Assembly: GCA_001936135.1 (NCBI GenBank)
Contig: CP012809.1
Coordinates: 1,165,501 to 1,229,500 of the forward strand
Direction of reading: 5' to 3'
Length of the DNA: 64,000 bases
Origin: Saccharomycopsis fibuligera x Saccharomycopsis cf. fibuligera
Taxonomy: Eukaryota > Ascomycota > Saccharomycetes > Ascoideales > Saccharomycopsidaceae
In this document: piece after piece, positions 40,958 through 50,548 of the stretch
Numbering within the stretch: the first letter of the stretch is position 1
Layout: every line of letters starts with the position of its first letter
Program-made: the position numbers and the translations under genes
Notes under the pieces: generated by a model
Databases searched by the model: none
Told to the model about the DNA's origin: nothing
The model's input: only the letters and a program-made list of their open reading frames with translations

Positions 40958-43231
40958 TTACTGTTGTTGATTATTGTTGCTGCTTTGTTGCAACAAGGAA
41001 CTCAAGCCTGGATTATTTGCCAACCCGGGAATGGAACCTAACAAAGCAGCCACTGCAGCTGCGTTACTATTCCCACCACCATTGTTATTGTTGTTACCAT
41101 TGTCGTTGTTGAACTGGTGATTTTGGGATGGTTGGCCAAGAGGCATATGGTTTGGATTGATTGATGCAGATGGAGGTGCTGGAGCCGGGTTCGGATTGCC
41201 ACCAAACAAGTTAGCCAATGGGTTTGACTCTTTGCTAATTGTCGGAATGACACTTACTGGATTGGCCAATGGGTCAGTGTAAACGTCATCTGGTTCACCT
41301 GGTTTGGTAGATTTAGGACCATTTCTCGAAGCGTCAGTCGGCATCTTTTTGGAGATTGCTTTGGAAGAAACCCCTTTACCAATTTCGATATCTGGTTCAT
41401 CGATAACAATACCTGGAACTAATTGAGCACCACCAGTTCCGCCCCATTCAGCGCTAACCACCCATCTTTTATCAGCATCAGTTAATCTAGCAATCGGAAT
41501 AATACTGACACCATGCTGGTAGTCACAGCAGTCTCTTGGACCAAAGCCCACACCCCATCTAAGACGCAAGTTATATTGACCATCTCTGTTGAATGACGAA
41601 ATGACATTGAGTGCCTCATCACGAGAATAGACTTTGACAAATGCGTGTTTCTTTGGAACATTAAGAATCACACTTTGGACCTCGGCGTATGGCCTCAAAA
41701 TTGATGCTAAACTTCTTTCGTCCATATGGTTAGAAATACCCCCAATGAATAAAGTTCTACTCATGACTTTTATAGATCCGGCAGGCAAACTTGGATCATG
41801 AGAAACATTTCTGACTCTGAAATGTGGAGTACCAGGAGTATTTCTTTCACCTGGATTTAACAACGAGGTCTCAGCAGTGTTGACTTTTTGTTGCCTGCCA
41901 CCTCTTCTATCATTGAAATCCATTCTACCACCATTATTATAATCCATTCTATCGTGATAACCATGTCCACCTCTTGATGGCGATCTAGATCTATTTCTAC
42001 CTCCTGGACCATTACCACCGCCACGTCTTCCACGACGACCACCATAGCTACCGTATGAGTCCTGAGAATATGAATCTTGAGATCCATAATCGTTATTGCG
42101 ACGCGACTGGCCATACTGGCTATATTGTTGTGGTTGCTGCTGAGCAGGTGGAGAAAATCCATTAGGCATTGGCAAGTTTTGAGTTTGTTGCATTTGTTGT
42201 AACATTTGGAAAATAGCATTAGGATCAGGGGCTGGGGCACCGCCGGCAACACCAGGAATGCCAGGTGCACTAGGAGCACCGTTTGCCCCAGGGAATGGGA
42301 AAGGTAAAGGATTATTGATTGCCGGTGCTGGTGGAGCAGGGGATTGGTGTTGCGGAGGAGTAGCAGATTGTTGGTTCTCTGTGCCAGGAGCTGGTCCAGC
42401 CAAAGAAGCTAAAGATTTTAAAATTGACGAAGGATCATTTGCAGCAGCAGCGGCAGGGGCACTGGGAAGAGGAGCACTGCCAGCAGCGGCAGCAGCAAGA
42501 GCAGAAGGTTTGGATTCTGATTGGGCAGAGTTAGAAGAGCCAGCAGCACCGCCAAAATAATTGTTACGAACATTTTGTAACACGTCCTTGTCAAAGGTAC
42601 CAGCTTTCAACCAGATATCTACTAGTTTACGAATCTTTTCCTTTTGAGCAGCATCGTCAACTGAGCTGAGTATATCTTCTAATAGCGATTGAATATTGTT
42701 GTTTAACTTTAGCAAACCAGACAAAAATGTGCCCTCCTGGATAGACATATCGTGTAAGTTTGAGTAGTTAATACGCTGATTATCTACTTTACGAGCTTCA
42801 TTTTGGAAACCTCTTGAAATAGAATCGATGATGTAGAGAGCACCTAATTTATGAGATGGTTGAGAATCTTTACAAAAATTCGAGATCTTATTGACAATTT
42901 CAGCTTCAGCCTAAAAAATATATTTTACAGCTCTTTTTTCCCATTTAAACTTTGAGAGCTAAAACTCAGTAACTCTCAACGAAAGGAAAAAAAGGGCAGC
43001 AAATACAGTTAGTATTTTTTACCAACATAACACAAAGTTAAAAAACTAGAACAAAAACTTATGGTATTTAAAAAACCCTGATTACTTTAAGTTACTGGTG
43101 GGTGTTATACATACACTTATGTTTTTAATTGCAATCTCGGTCAACTTTTTAATACGAGAGCCTGAAACCCCAGGGGCTTTAAGAGCGCTAATCTCGTTCA
43201 AAATTGTGTCAATCTGTTGTATATCTGACAT
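40958..43231 (-). CDS. NRD1: Nrd1, RNA-binding factor of the Nrd1-Nab3-Sen1 termination complex
   Basis: Terminates non-coding Pol II transcripts and hands them to the exosome. Exon 1 is 43231-43115 (39 codons, MSDIQQIDTILNEIS... KNIS) and exon 2 is 42910-40958; 689 residues. The 204-bp intron has donor GTATGT, branch TACTAAC at 43008-43014 (unusually about 96 bases from the acceptor) and acceptor TTTTAG. The N-terminal CTD-interaction domain (about 1-150) shows GVSGSRIKKLTEIA, SHKLGALYIIDSISR and IRKLVDIWLKAGTF. An Ala/Pro/Gln middle and an RGG/RS-like segment (GGRRGRRGGGN...) follow. The RRM and its Nrd1-specific extension start near residue 418: RTLFIGGI, HAFVKVYS, RWGVGFGPRDCCDYQHG, SIIPIARL, KRWVVSAEWGGTGG. 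The tail is Asn/Gln-rich. Without exon 1 the CID would be lost. Confidence 0.95.
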
Positions 43232-44018
43232 TATGGTATTTATATGGAATCTGACTTTTACTTGATATTTTATTAATTTAATCTTAAGAATTCGACACAA
43301 CACAGCACAGCACACTAGATTTTAAATAATTTCAATGTACAATGTATGAACTACTTTTCTTGATGACGGGTATGAAGATGAACCTTTGTTAATTGTCTCT
43401 TTTACTTTATTCCAATGAGTTTTAAAATATAAAAAATAAAAAAAAGTTTACCGATATTATGTTGCGAAAAGGCAAAAAATTATGAAGTACGACTTCTGAT
43501 AATTGAATTAACTAGTACTGCTGACAAAAAATTTATGGAAAACCACTAAAACAACGGTACAAATATTCTTTTCTTGGGAAACAAAGGTGGCAAGAAAAAC
43601 TGGGGAGGCGGGCGACGCACCTTTTATAGCTTGTGAGCGGCTGTTGTTATTTTTTACTTTTTTTTACTTTTTCTTCCTTCAAGTTCCCATCTCATTGGTG
43701 GGTATTTTATCATTACCCTGATTATTAATGATTGTGTAATTGATTACTTTGCATTTGATGACCGTCTACGACATCACCATACCAGAGAGGTGATACCATC
43801 CAGATACAAGAGCAGAATTACTCAAGGACAATAATTTTCGAAGGTATAGCATGTTTCTTTTTGTAAGTTTTATCAAAAAAAAAAAAAAAAAGCTATATAA
43901 CAGATGGAGTAGCAGGACTCAATTGTAATCCTCGCACATTGCAAAAGGATTGTAGATATTATCTATAAACTGCACGAGATGATTATTGTATTGAAAAATA
44001 TGGATGCTGTTCTTGTGT
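43232..44018. other. intergenic, NRD1 promoter and 3' region of PDX3
   Basis: AT-rich, with T runs near 43,650-43,675 and an A run near 43,877. No gene supported. Confidence 0.55.
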
Positions 44019-44892
44019 TCATGGGGCAAGACGAACCAACTTGAACTCATCTAATTGCTTATTTCTTCTAAAAACGAGTCTGTCATGCAAACGGCTTTCT
44101 CTTCCTTGCCAGAATTCTACCTCCAATGGAACGACTCTAATGCCGCCCCAATTCTCTGGACATGGAATTTCATCGTCTGGCACTCCCTCAAATCTTTTCT
44201 CATTTGCCTCCACTAATTTTTCCAACTCCGCTCTATCCTTAATTTCTTGAGATTGTGGACTCGACCATGCACCAATCTTGGAGCCTCTTGGTCGAGTTTT
44301 AAAATAAGCTTCGTTGATATCCTTGGAAACAAACTCCACAACACCTTCAACTCTGACTTGACGCTGTAGGTTTTTCCAAAAGAAATTCAAAGCGGCAAAT
44401 TGGTTTGTTTTGACATCTTCATGTTTCTTGGACTTGTCCCAGTTAGAAAAAATAACAAACCCCTTGGTGTCAAGCTCCTTGAGCAACACCACTCTAGAAG
44501 AGACTCTTCCTGCAGGAATTGAAGCAGTTGAAAAGGTCAAGGACTCAGGTAAATCTTCCCCGGCTTTATTTGCCTCATCAAACCATTTCTTGAATTGTGC
44601 TATTGGCTCTTTTTCAATCTGGTCAGCATCCAAACTAAATTTGTTGTACTGGTATGTCTTCGGGGCGACTGAAAATTGTTAGTACTTTTGTCAATAGAAA
44701 AATCGAGACAAAATAATGAATGACTCAAGCTATTCATCATCAGCGGCATCGCCATTTCAGTCAAACAGACAAAAAACACATACAAATAATTGGCTTTGCT
44801 TCTTCAGACATTGAGGACGATAATATTTTTGATGTTTGATACCGTAATGCGTTATAAGTGGTGAATGATCTGGTAAATATTCTGGTAGACAT
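44019..44892 (-). CDS. PDX3: pyridoxamine 5'-phosphate oxidase
   Basis: FMN enzyme making pyridoxal 5'-phosphate from pyridoxine or pyridoxamine phosphate. Exon 1 is 44892-44784 and exon 2 is 44668-44019. The 115-bp intron has donor GTATGT, branch TACTAAC at 44678-44684 and acceptor CAG. The split codon T|TC restores KPIIF-APKTYQYNKFSL, as in S. cerevisiae (PIIFAPETYQYDKF). The full product has 252 residues. FMN/PLP-binding blocks are SSRVVLLKELDTKGFVIFSN, FFWKNLQRQVRVEG, YFKTRPRGSKIGAWSS, EFWQGRESRLHDR and the terminal VRLAP. Two in-frame starts exist: ATG 44892 adds a basic, Ser/Thr/Arg-rich, acid-free 27-residue leader of mitochondrial type; ATG 44811 (MSEEAKPIIF) gives the size of the usual cytosolic enzyme. 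Confidence 0.96.
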
Positions 44893-45260
44893 AAAGAAAG
44901 AAGACGTTTGAATATATTCTGAGTTTAACGTGCTGTCGCTGCGTTTATATATCTGCCTGCTATGGCAGCCGAGGCTGCGTCTGCGATGGCACCACCCGCC
45001 CCGCCCGTTTTATACTGTCACCGCAAATTGTTCCTAGCAAGCAAGTGAAGCACATGATTTACCCTCGAAAGTGTGTATTTCTTATTACGCTGTCCATGTG
45101 TTTCCCCTTCACCGGGGTCTCGGACGGCGGCCACTGCAGCAATTGAAAGCCATAAACTCCTACCAGACTTTCTTCAATTGCTAGCAACGGTTGCCAGAAT
45201 ACAGTTAATGGTGCGTTGCAAAAGAATAGGATATTTCATTATCAATCTTGTAAAACATTA
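44893..45260. other. intergenic, PDX3 promoter and RAD61 3' end
   Basis: No gene seen. TATATA-like sequence (about 44,944-44,951) lies about 55 bp upstream of the PDX3 first ATG; a CACATGAT site is near 45,052. Confidence 0.5.
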
Positions 45261-48200
45261 CTATTTTTGAGCAAGTTTCTGCAACACTAGGTGTATCTGG
45301 TGCTTGATACCATCAAACACTGACACAGCTACTGGTATTGTAACGTCATCGTCGTTGCTGTTGACACTGTCTTTGGGTATCTGGTCAATAAAGCTGTTCA
45401 AACAAATTATCAAAAGTTTGTGATCTTGTTTGTTGAAAATATCATGTATCTTGGATCCGTCCTTCCCGTAAATGGAAAGTAGTCCAATAAGTAAACATAG
45501 ATACCCAGTTGAGTGCCCCTCTCCACTCGATGAAACTAAGTGCTCTTGATCTCGGAGATTCTCACCAGCACTTAATGCGTTAACAGAGGCCTGTTTCTGC
45601 TTCACCAAATCGATACCGAGGAATAAATTCTTTAACATTTCTAACGTATTTGTTCTCATGAAATGTTCAACACACACTTCATCTTCAACTAAATTGACTA
45701 GATATCCCAATCCAAACAAGTAAATGCTAGAAAATACTGCATCAAACTTTTCGCTCAATGTATCTTCACAGAATAGATTTTTATTTTGTAATTTTTTAGT
45801 CCGGTAAACAAGGTTTATCATACTGTCGATAGTTTGACCGCTAAAAACCGAGTGATAAATCTCGAATTCAGCATCAATGCCGTTTCCCAAGTTAATAAAT
45901 TTGTCAAAGTTTGAAGACAATGAAATCATGAGTCTGATGATATACAAACAGCAGTTTGATAAGAGTAAAACTTTTTCCCAGTGTCTACTTTCAATCGTTA
46001 GTTGTTTCTTACCGGAACCAAGATGTGTTTGGCACTGGATAAGGCTTTCTTCTGACAATAACTCACTGGTTATAACAATAATCTGTCGGAAACTTTTCAA
46101 GATATGATGAAAAGCTAATCTAGATTTTTGCGCGGCAAATATGCTTTTCAATTTACTTGTGCTTGTTGAGTGTATCTTTTGCAAATTGTCATAGTTAACT
46201 GGCAGGTCTGCGTTCTTAATGAATAGGAGCTCGGTATCAGCAAAATTCAACAAAGAAATCCATTGTCCTAAGATTAGGAACACATTTGCTAACTCAAACA
46301 GAGATATGCTGTTGGAAAAGGCCAATAGATCTTGTGTCTTTTCATGCTTCGTCAAGATTAGTCCGTTCCAGTTTGAAGTGGAATTAAATAGACCAGTCAC
46401 AACCCCTTCCTCGTAGTTTAGGGACGACACCACAGCACTATATTGTGCAGGTATCACCCGAGTGTTGTTGTAATGGTTGATTTTTTTGAGTATATTGACA
46501 GCAAAAAAAAAAGAGTTTAAATTTTCTGTTTGTGTGAATTTTATAGCAGGATCTTCATCTTTTGACTTTTTGGTCTTTGATCTTTTGCCGTTGTTTGTCA
46601 ATTTTTTGCTTCCCGCGTGTTGGTTTTCTGGGTAGAAAGTTTGACTAGCAAACTCAAAAACAAGGTCTTCAAGTGTCATTTTGGAAATTTTGGAAATTTT
46701 AGGCTTGACATTGGCACACTGTACTAAAGTACTCAATTGACAATCAAGTATCATGTTCAGTAAAATTGTTTTGAAAAAGTAAAAGTTGGTCTCATTTTGA
46801 AGTATAGTTTCGAGGGGCTTGGGCATCGTTCCATTACCAGTAATTAACTCATTCATAATTAGCCCAAAGCAAAATAATATAATTGGATCTTGCTCTTTTG
46901 CTATTGATTGGTAGAATAATTGTGGAAATTCGAAATCTCTTAAAAACTCTATGAACAAAATTTTGCTTTTTCCACCTTGAAATTCCAGTTTTTTGCTCTT
47001 AATAATCTTCAAGCTCAACTCCAACAATGCCGAACGTTTCAGATTGATGTCCTCGGTATAAATTAGCCCATGTAATATGAATTCGAGTTCGTCGCTATTT
47101 TTAGTTGTTGAGGATACTCGTAGATCATTTATGCCCCTTACCTTTTTATGTACTATCTGCGGTAACACATTACTTGCAGTCGAAGTTGATGTATTTAAGC
47201 CAGTTTGAAGTGAGGGTACTCTAGGTACATGAAATGATTCCTCTATATCACTATCGGGCTCATCATTACTTCCATCCTTATTTTCATGATCGGCAAGATA
47301 ACTTCTTTGTAAACCGTAAGTTCTACTTCTTGAAGAAATCAGCGACACTAAGACATCATGAGGAGCTGCCTCTGCTGCAGTGGACAATTTGGTCATTTTC
47401 AGTTCTTCCTGGTCTTCATCCAATGCATTTATATTGTAAAAACTCTCAGACAAGCTTTGCGAAAGCTGAGATGATAACATGTCAGTGTTGGTATCACTTT
47501 CATCCAGATCAGCAGACTCCCGGTTCTCAAACTGTACTTCATCATGATCAGTTTCGGTGCCATAGTCATCCAAAAGCGGATCAATATTATCTGATACTTT
47601 CATAACCTGGCTTTTAGAAGACTGTAAACTATTGCTCACACTATTCTCGGCCAAACTATCCAATAGGCTCCATGCTTCTGCCTCCTTGCCAATAGTAACT
47701 TTTTTTGGAGGTGGATTGAAACTATTTGAAGGTGGTTGAGGACTTTCTTCTGTAATATTAGCGTCCTGGGAATTTGTGGTATCTGTGAAACTTTCCTCGG
47801 CAAAGGTTACTCGTTTACTAGCCTTGGACATAATAGCCTTCCTACTTTGACTTTGTGACTTCGTTGTTGGCTCGTTCTCAGATTCAGGAGTTATTCTAAA
47901 AATATCTGGCCTACTAGCAAGCAATACCTCGCTTTTGTTGTCCGCTCCGGACAGTTCTGATTCACGAAATAAATCGCTTAAATCCTCTTTTGAAACCTTT
48001 GAAAAAGAGTTTATTGGCATGTCGAGAACTTCTTTCTGTGAAATTACTGCGTTATCCTCGTTTGAAACAGGAGAAGTTCTCATGCCAATGTGTGTTGGTG
48101 GTTGGGTGCCATCGGTCGGAAATAATTTTGCAAGCTTTCGAGGTCCAAAGCTCAAAGTATCTTTATTCGAGGTCCTCTTTTTTCTTCTGAAGATGGCAGG

Positions 48201-48611
48201 TGCTTTAGAATGCTTGGAGATTCTGCTGAAATCAAAAATATCTTCGTCTTTTGTGCTTTTCAAATTGTTATCCAATTTGGAGTCGACTTTCGGTATTTTT
48301 CGATCATTATCATCACTTGGTATGCCCTCAGGAACCGATGTATCTGATTTTAACTTAGAAAAAAAAGACACAGACTTCAAAAGATTGGGTTCTAGAGTGG
48401 TGCTTTCATCGATAAGTGTAGTAGGTCTGTCAGCTTCGTACTCTATAGACAGGAGATCTAAACCCTCGTCCCAACTATTGGCTGGCGAGGTATTGCGTGC
48501 TATGTGTGATTCTGGAGAGATAGCCTCTTGAAAAAGATTATGACTTGTGGCCAAAGGTTTCCTTAGCCGTGAACCGTAGGTCGTCATACGTTTGCTCATT
48601 TTGGAAGCCAT
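45261..48611 (-). CDS. RAD61: cohesin release factor, WAPL family (Rad61/Wpl1)
   Basis: 1,116 residues. WAPL proteins open the cohesin ring with Pds5 and control sister cohesion. The N-terminal half is long, acidic and disordered, with several Ser/Thr-Pro sites and a basic KRMTTYGSRLRKP start. A short RTYGLQRSYL motif (about residue 430-440) is typical of fungal WAPL proteins. The helical WAPL domain runs from about residue 490 to the end, beginning VRGINDLRVSS...DELEFILHGL and KRSALLELSLKIIKSKKL. The following HEAT-like helices include QDPIILFCFGLIMNELI and ELANVFLILGQWI. It is longer than the 647-residue S. cerevisiae Rad61, with most of the excess N-terminal. It is transcribed divergently from the gene at 48,959 across a 347-bp promoter with MluI-box-like sites. 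Confidence 0.82.
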   Translation of the reverse strand: MASKMSKRMTTYGSRLRKPLATSHNLFQEAISPESHIARNTSPANSWDEGLDLLSIEYEADRPTTLIDESTTLEPNLLKSVSFFSKLKSDTSVPEGIPSDDNDRKIPKVDSKLDNNLKSTKDEDIFDFSRISKHSKAPAIFRRKKRTSNKDTLSFGPRKLAKLFPTDGTQPPTHIGMRTSPVSNEDNAVISQKEVLDMPINSFSKVSKEDLSDLFRESELSGADNKSEVLLASRPDIFRITPESENEPTTKSQSQSRKAIMSKASKRVTFAEESFTDTTNSQDANITEESPQPPSNSFNPPPKKVTIGKEAEAWSLLDSLAENSVSNSLQSSKSQVMKVSDNIDPLLDDYGTETDHDEVQFENRESADLDESDTNTDMLSSQLSQSLSESFYNINALDEDQEELKMTKLSTAAEAAPHDVLVSLISSRSRTYGLQRSYLADHENKDGSNDEPDSDIEESFHVPRVPSLQTGLNTSTSTASNVLPQIVHKKVRGINDLRVSSTTKNSDELEFILHGLIYTEDINLKRSALLELSLKIIKSKKLEFQGGKSKILFIEFLRDFEFPQLFYQSIAKEQDPIILFCFGLIMNELITGNGTMPKPLETILQNETNFYFFKTILLNMILDCQLSTLVQCANVKPKISKISKMTLEDLVFEFASQTFYPENQHAGSKKLTNNGKRSKTKKSKDEDPAIKFTQTENLNSFFFAVNILKKINHYNNTRVIPAQYSAVVSSLNYEEGVVTGLFNSTSNWNGLILTKHEKTQDLLAFSNSISLFELANVFLILGQWISLLNFADTELLFIKNADLPVNYDNLQKIHSTSTSKLKSIFAAQKSRLAFHHILKSFRQIIVITSELLSEESLIQCQTHLGSGKKQLTIESRHWEKVLLLSNCCLYIIRLMISLSSNFDKFINLGNGIDAEFEIYHSVFSGQTIDSMINLVYRTKKLQNKNLFCEDTLSEKFDAVFSSIYLFGLGYLVNLVEDEVCVEHFMRTNTLEMLKNLFLGIDLVKQKQASVNALSAGENLRDQEHLVSSSGEGHSTGYLCLLIGLLSIYGKDGSKIHDIFNKQDHKLLIICLNSFIDQIPKDSVNSNDDDVTIPVAVSVFDGIKHQIHLVLQKLAQK

Positions 48612-48958
48612 ACTCTGTCATTTGTTGGAAACACCAAATCCATAAACGCTGATGTTATTGTTTTTATTTAAACAGAACTCTGTGTTGATCAAAGCGAGTG
48701 TAAAGCGCGTCTCCGGTGACTTTTTCTTTTTTTCTTTTTTTTTATTAGTTTTTCCTGTCACATGGAGACGCGTTCTCTGTTTACAAAACTCGGCGATGAG
48801 ATGGAGTCTCTTACCTTTTTTTACTTTTTTTTTTTTTTTTACTTTACCTTTATCAGCCATCTGGGCGCTTACAAGCATATTTTTGATACTCACTAGAGCA
48901 AAAGCTATATAACCTTAGAACGAAACAAGCACCACCAAGCTCAAAATATCGGAGATCC
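48612..48958. promoter_or_regulatory. bidirectional promoter with paired MCB-like elements
   Basis: CGCGTCTCC at 48706-48714 and GGAGACGCG at 48764-48772 form a perfect 9-bp inverted repeat with a 49-bp spacer. The right arm continues to a full MluI cell-cycle box ACGCGT (48768-48773), the target of the G1/S factor MBF (Mbp1-Swi6) in yeasts. Poly(T) tracts flank the arms, as is common at nucleosome-depleted promoters. Confidence 0.65.
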
Positions 48959-50548
48959 ATGTTCTTGGCCACCATGCCGCCCTCTGATTCTGATTTTCTA
49001 CCAAGCGCCGATGATAGAAGTCAGAACCATGATAGTCAAGAAAGCGATTTGTCGATAAGCGCTCCTAGAAACCTGGTCAGACCAAGCACATATCCTAAGC
49101 GAAGCGTCAAAAAAATAAGGGTGTTTGAGGATGACGATGATGATGGTAGCGATGGTAATGGCTATCACGGTAATGTAGCTTTCCATGAATCACTCAGTGA
49201 TGGAGAAGAGCCAAAATTCATAAGCGCCGACACAGAACATCATAGCCGCCCAGCATATGGAGCAGAAAACACGTTGAGGGATTCTGTTGAAATTGCTCAT
49301 GATGTTGACAATGTCAATAACGAGGAAGATTATGATGCAGATGAAACCGATGTTGAGGATTGGTCTGTGTTGGAACCAAAGATAGAGTCTCATGCAAAAG
49401 TGGAATTGGATGAGAAACTGGATTCAAATAACGATGAAGACATTGTTTTAGTACACGAGAAGCATGATGACCACAAGCTAAGTAAACCCAGCATATCAGA
49501 CTCACAGCAGATTCAGGCCACAATTCCCTCTACGTATGATGAGGAAAATGAGTCCCAGCAAGATAATATTCCAATTAATTCTCAATTCTCAAATATTCAA
49601 ATTTCCCAAGAAGCAAATATAATACAAAATATTATTATTTCAGGAAATTTTAGTGACGCACTGATAGAAACAATACGTGAGCATGGCGCTAAGGCAAATT
49701 GTAAGACAGCCTTTTCAAAAATTGTGCCTGTGTCAGAAAATATCACTGACTTGGACTCGCAAGACGGTGGACCAATAATACCGGTTAAAAAGAAGCTGGA
49801 TAAAACGAAGCTAACGACAAAGCACCACCATGCAAGTGCTGACTCTAGCATTATAAATGTTACTCAAATCAATAGAAAAGAGGAATTTACTACTGATCTG
49901 AATGAGATCCTCGGAAATTCCACTGACATTGACATCTATCAAGAAAAGGAAACCTTGCCGCCATCCTCTTCTTCAAAGGATACAACCCTGAAGGCAGATA
50001 CTAGCATGGCAGACGAAACTGTAGCTACATCTTTGTTTATGGAAGAAAATAATGAGTTGGTTCAAATTGACCATAAAAATTTGCTGGAGCCACTAAACGA
50101 AAAAATGTTAAACAATGATTATTTTAGCAAGATTCAAATGACTAAATATCAGAAAACTTCTAAAGCATCTTTCGCTGCGGAACCTAAACTTACAAGCGAA
50201 ACCGAAGTTTTTACTGCTGCTGGTGACTTTGAATTAAAAAGCAGACCTTCGGCACTTCAATCCTCAAGCAAAACCGGAGAAGCAATAAACATTGATTTTC
50301 ATTTAAAACACAAAAACAGACTTGAAGAAGTAACAAGTGAAAGTAAAACAGACATCAACACCAATATATGCTCAAAGTTGAAAAGCAGACGTGCATCTGC
50401 TGCTTGTGAATACGTACCTCCAAAAAGGCGCAAAAGACCAAGTTTAGCAGAACTATGTGCTAAATCTGCTCCAAGTAGAGTTAGATACAGAGTCGGGTTG
50501 TCGAAGAAAGACTCCGTGGAGCACCTACATTCATACTTACCAGATTAA
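48959..50548 (+). CDS. acidic disordered protein with RAD51AP1-like C-terminal motif
   Basis: 529 residues from ATG 48959; ATG 48974 (GCCACC before it, giving MPPSDSD) is an equally likely start. Most of the chain is acidic, Ser/Asp/Glu-rich and predicted disordered. EDIVLVHEK (about 160-168) looks like a SUMO-interaction motif: hydrophobic core after acidic residues. A basic cluster (YVPPKRRKRPSLAEL, about 482-496) precedes the end of the protein, VRYRVGLSKKDSVEHLHSYL. That end matches, as I recall it, the RAD51-binding motif of vertebrate RAD51AP1 (RLGLSRLARVKPLHP): GLS, a Val six residues after the Leu, and LH at the same spacing (here L514 and H524). The role in homologous recombination is inference. 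I know no established yeast gene name. Confidence 0.7.
   Translation: MFLATMPPSDSDFLPSADDRSQNHDSQESDLSISAPRNLVRPSTYPKRSVKKIRVFEDDDDDGSDGNGYHGNVAFHESLSDGEEPKFISADTEHHSRPAYGAENTLRDSVEIAHDVDNVNNEEDYDADETDVEDWSVLEPKIESHAKVELDEKLDSNNDEDIVLVHEKHDDHKLSKPSISDSQQIQATIPSTYDEENESQQDNIPINSQFSNIQISQEANIIQNIIISGNFSDALIETIREHGAKANCKTAFSKIVPVSENITDLDSQDGGPIIPVKKKLDKTKLTTKHHHASADSSIINVTQINRKEEFTTDLNEILGNSTDIDIYQEKETLPPSSSSKDTTLKADTSMADETVATSLFMEENNELVQIDHKNLLEPLNEKMLNNDYFSKIQMTKYQKTSKASFAAEPKLTSETEVFTAAGDFELKSRPSALQSSSKTGEAINIDFHLKHKNRLEEVTSESKTDINTNICSKLKSRRASAACEYVPPKRRKRPSLAELCAKSAPSRVRYRVGLSKKDSVEHLHSYLPD

Noticed and set aside
47935-48531. 198-codon plus-strand frame antisense to RAD61
   Set aside because: Ser/Leu/Phe-rich shadow of the acidic RAD61 N-terminus; no independent start context or family.
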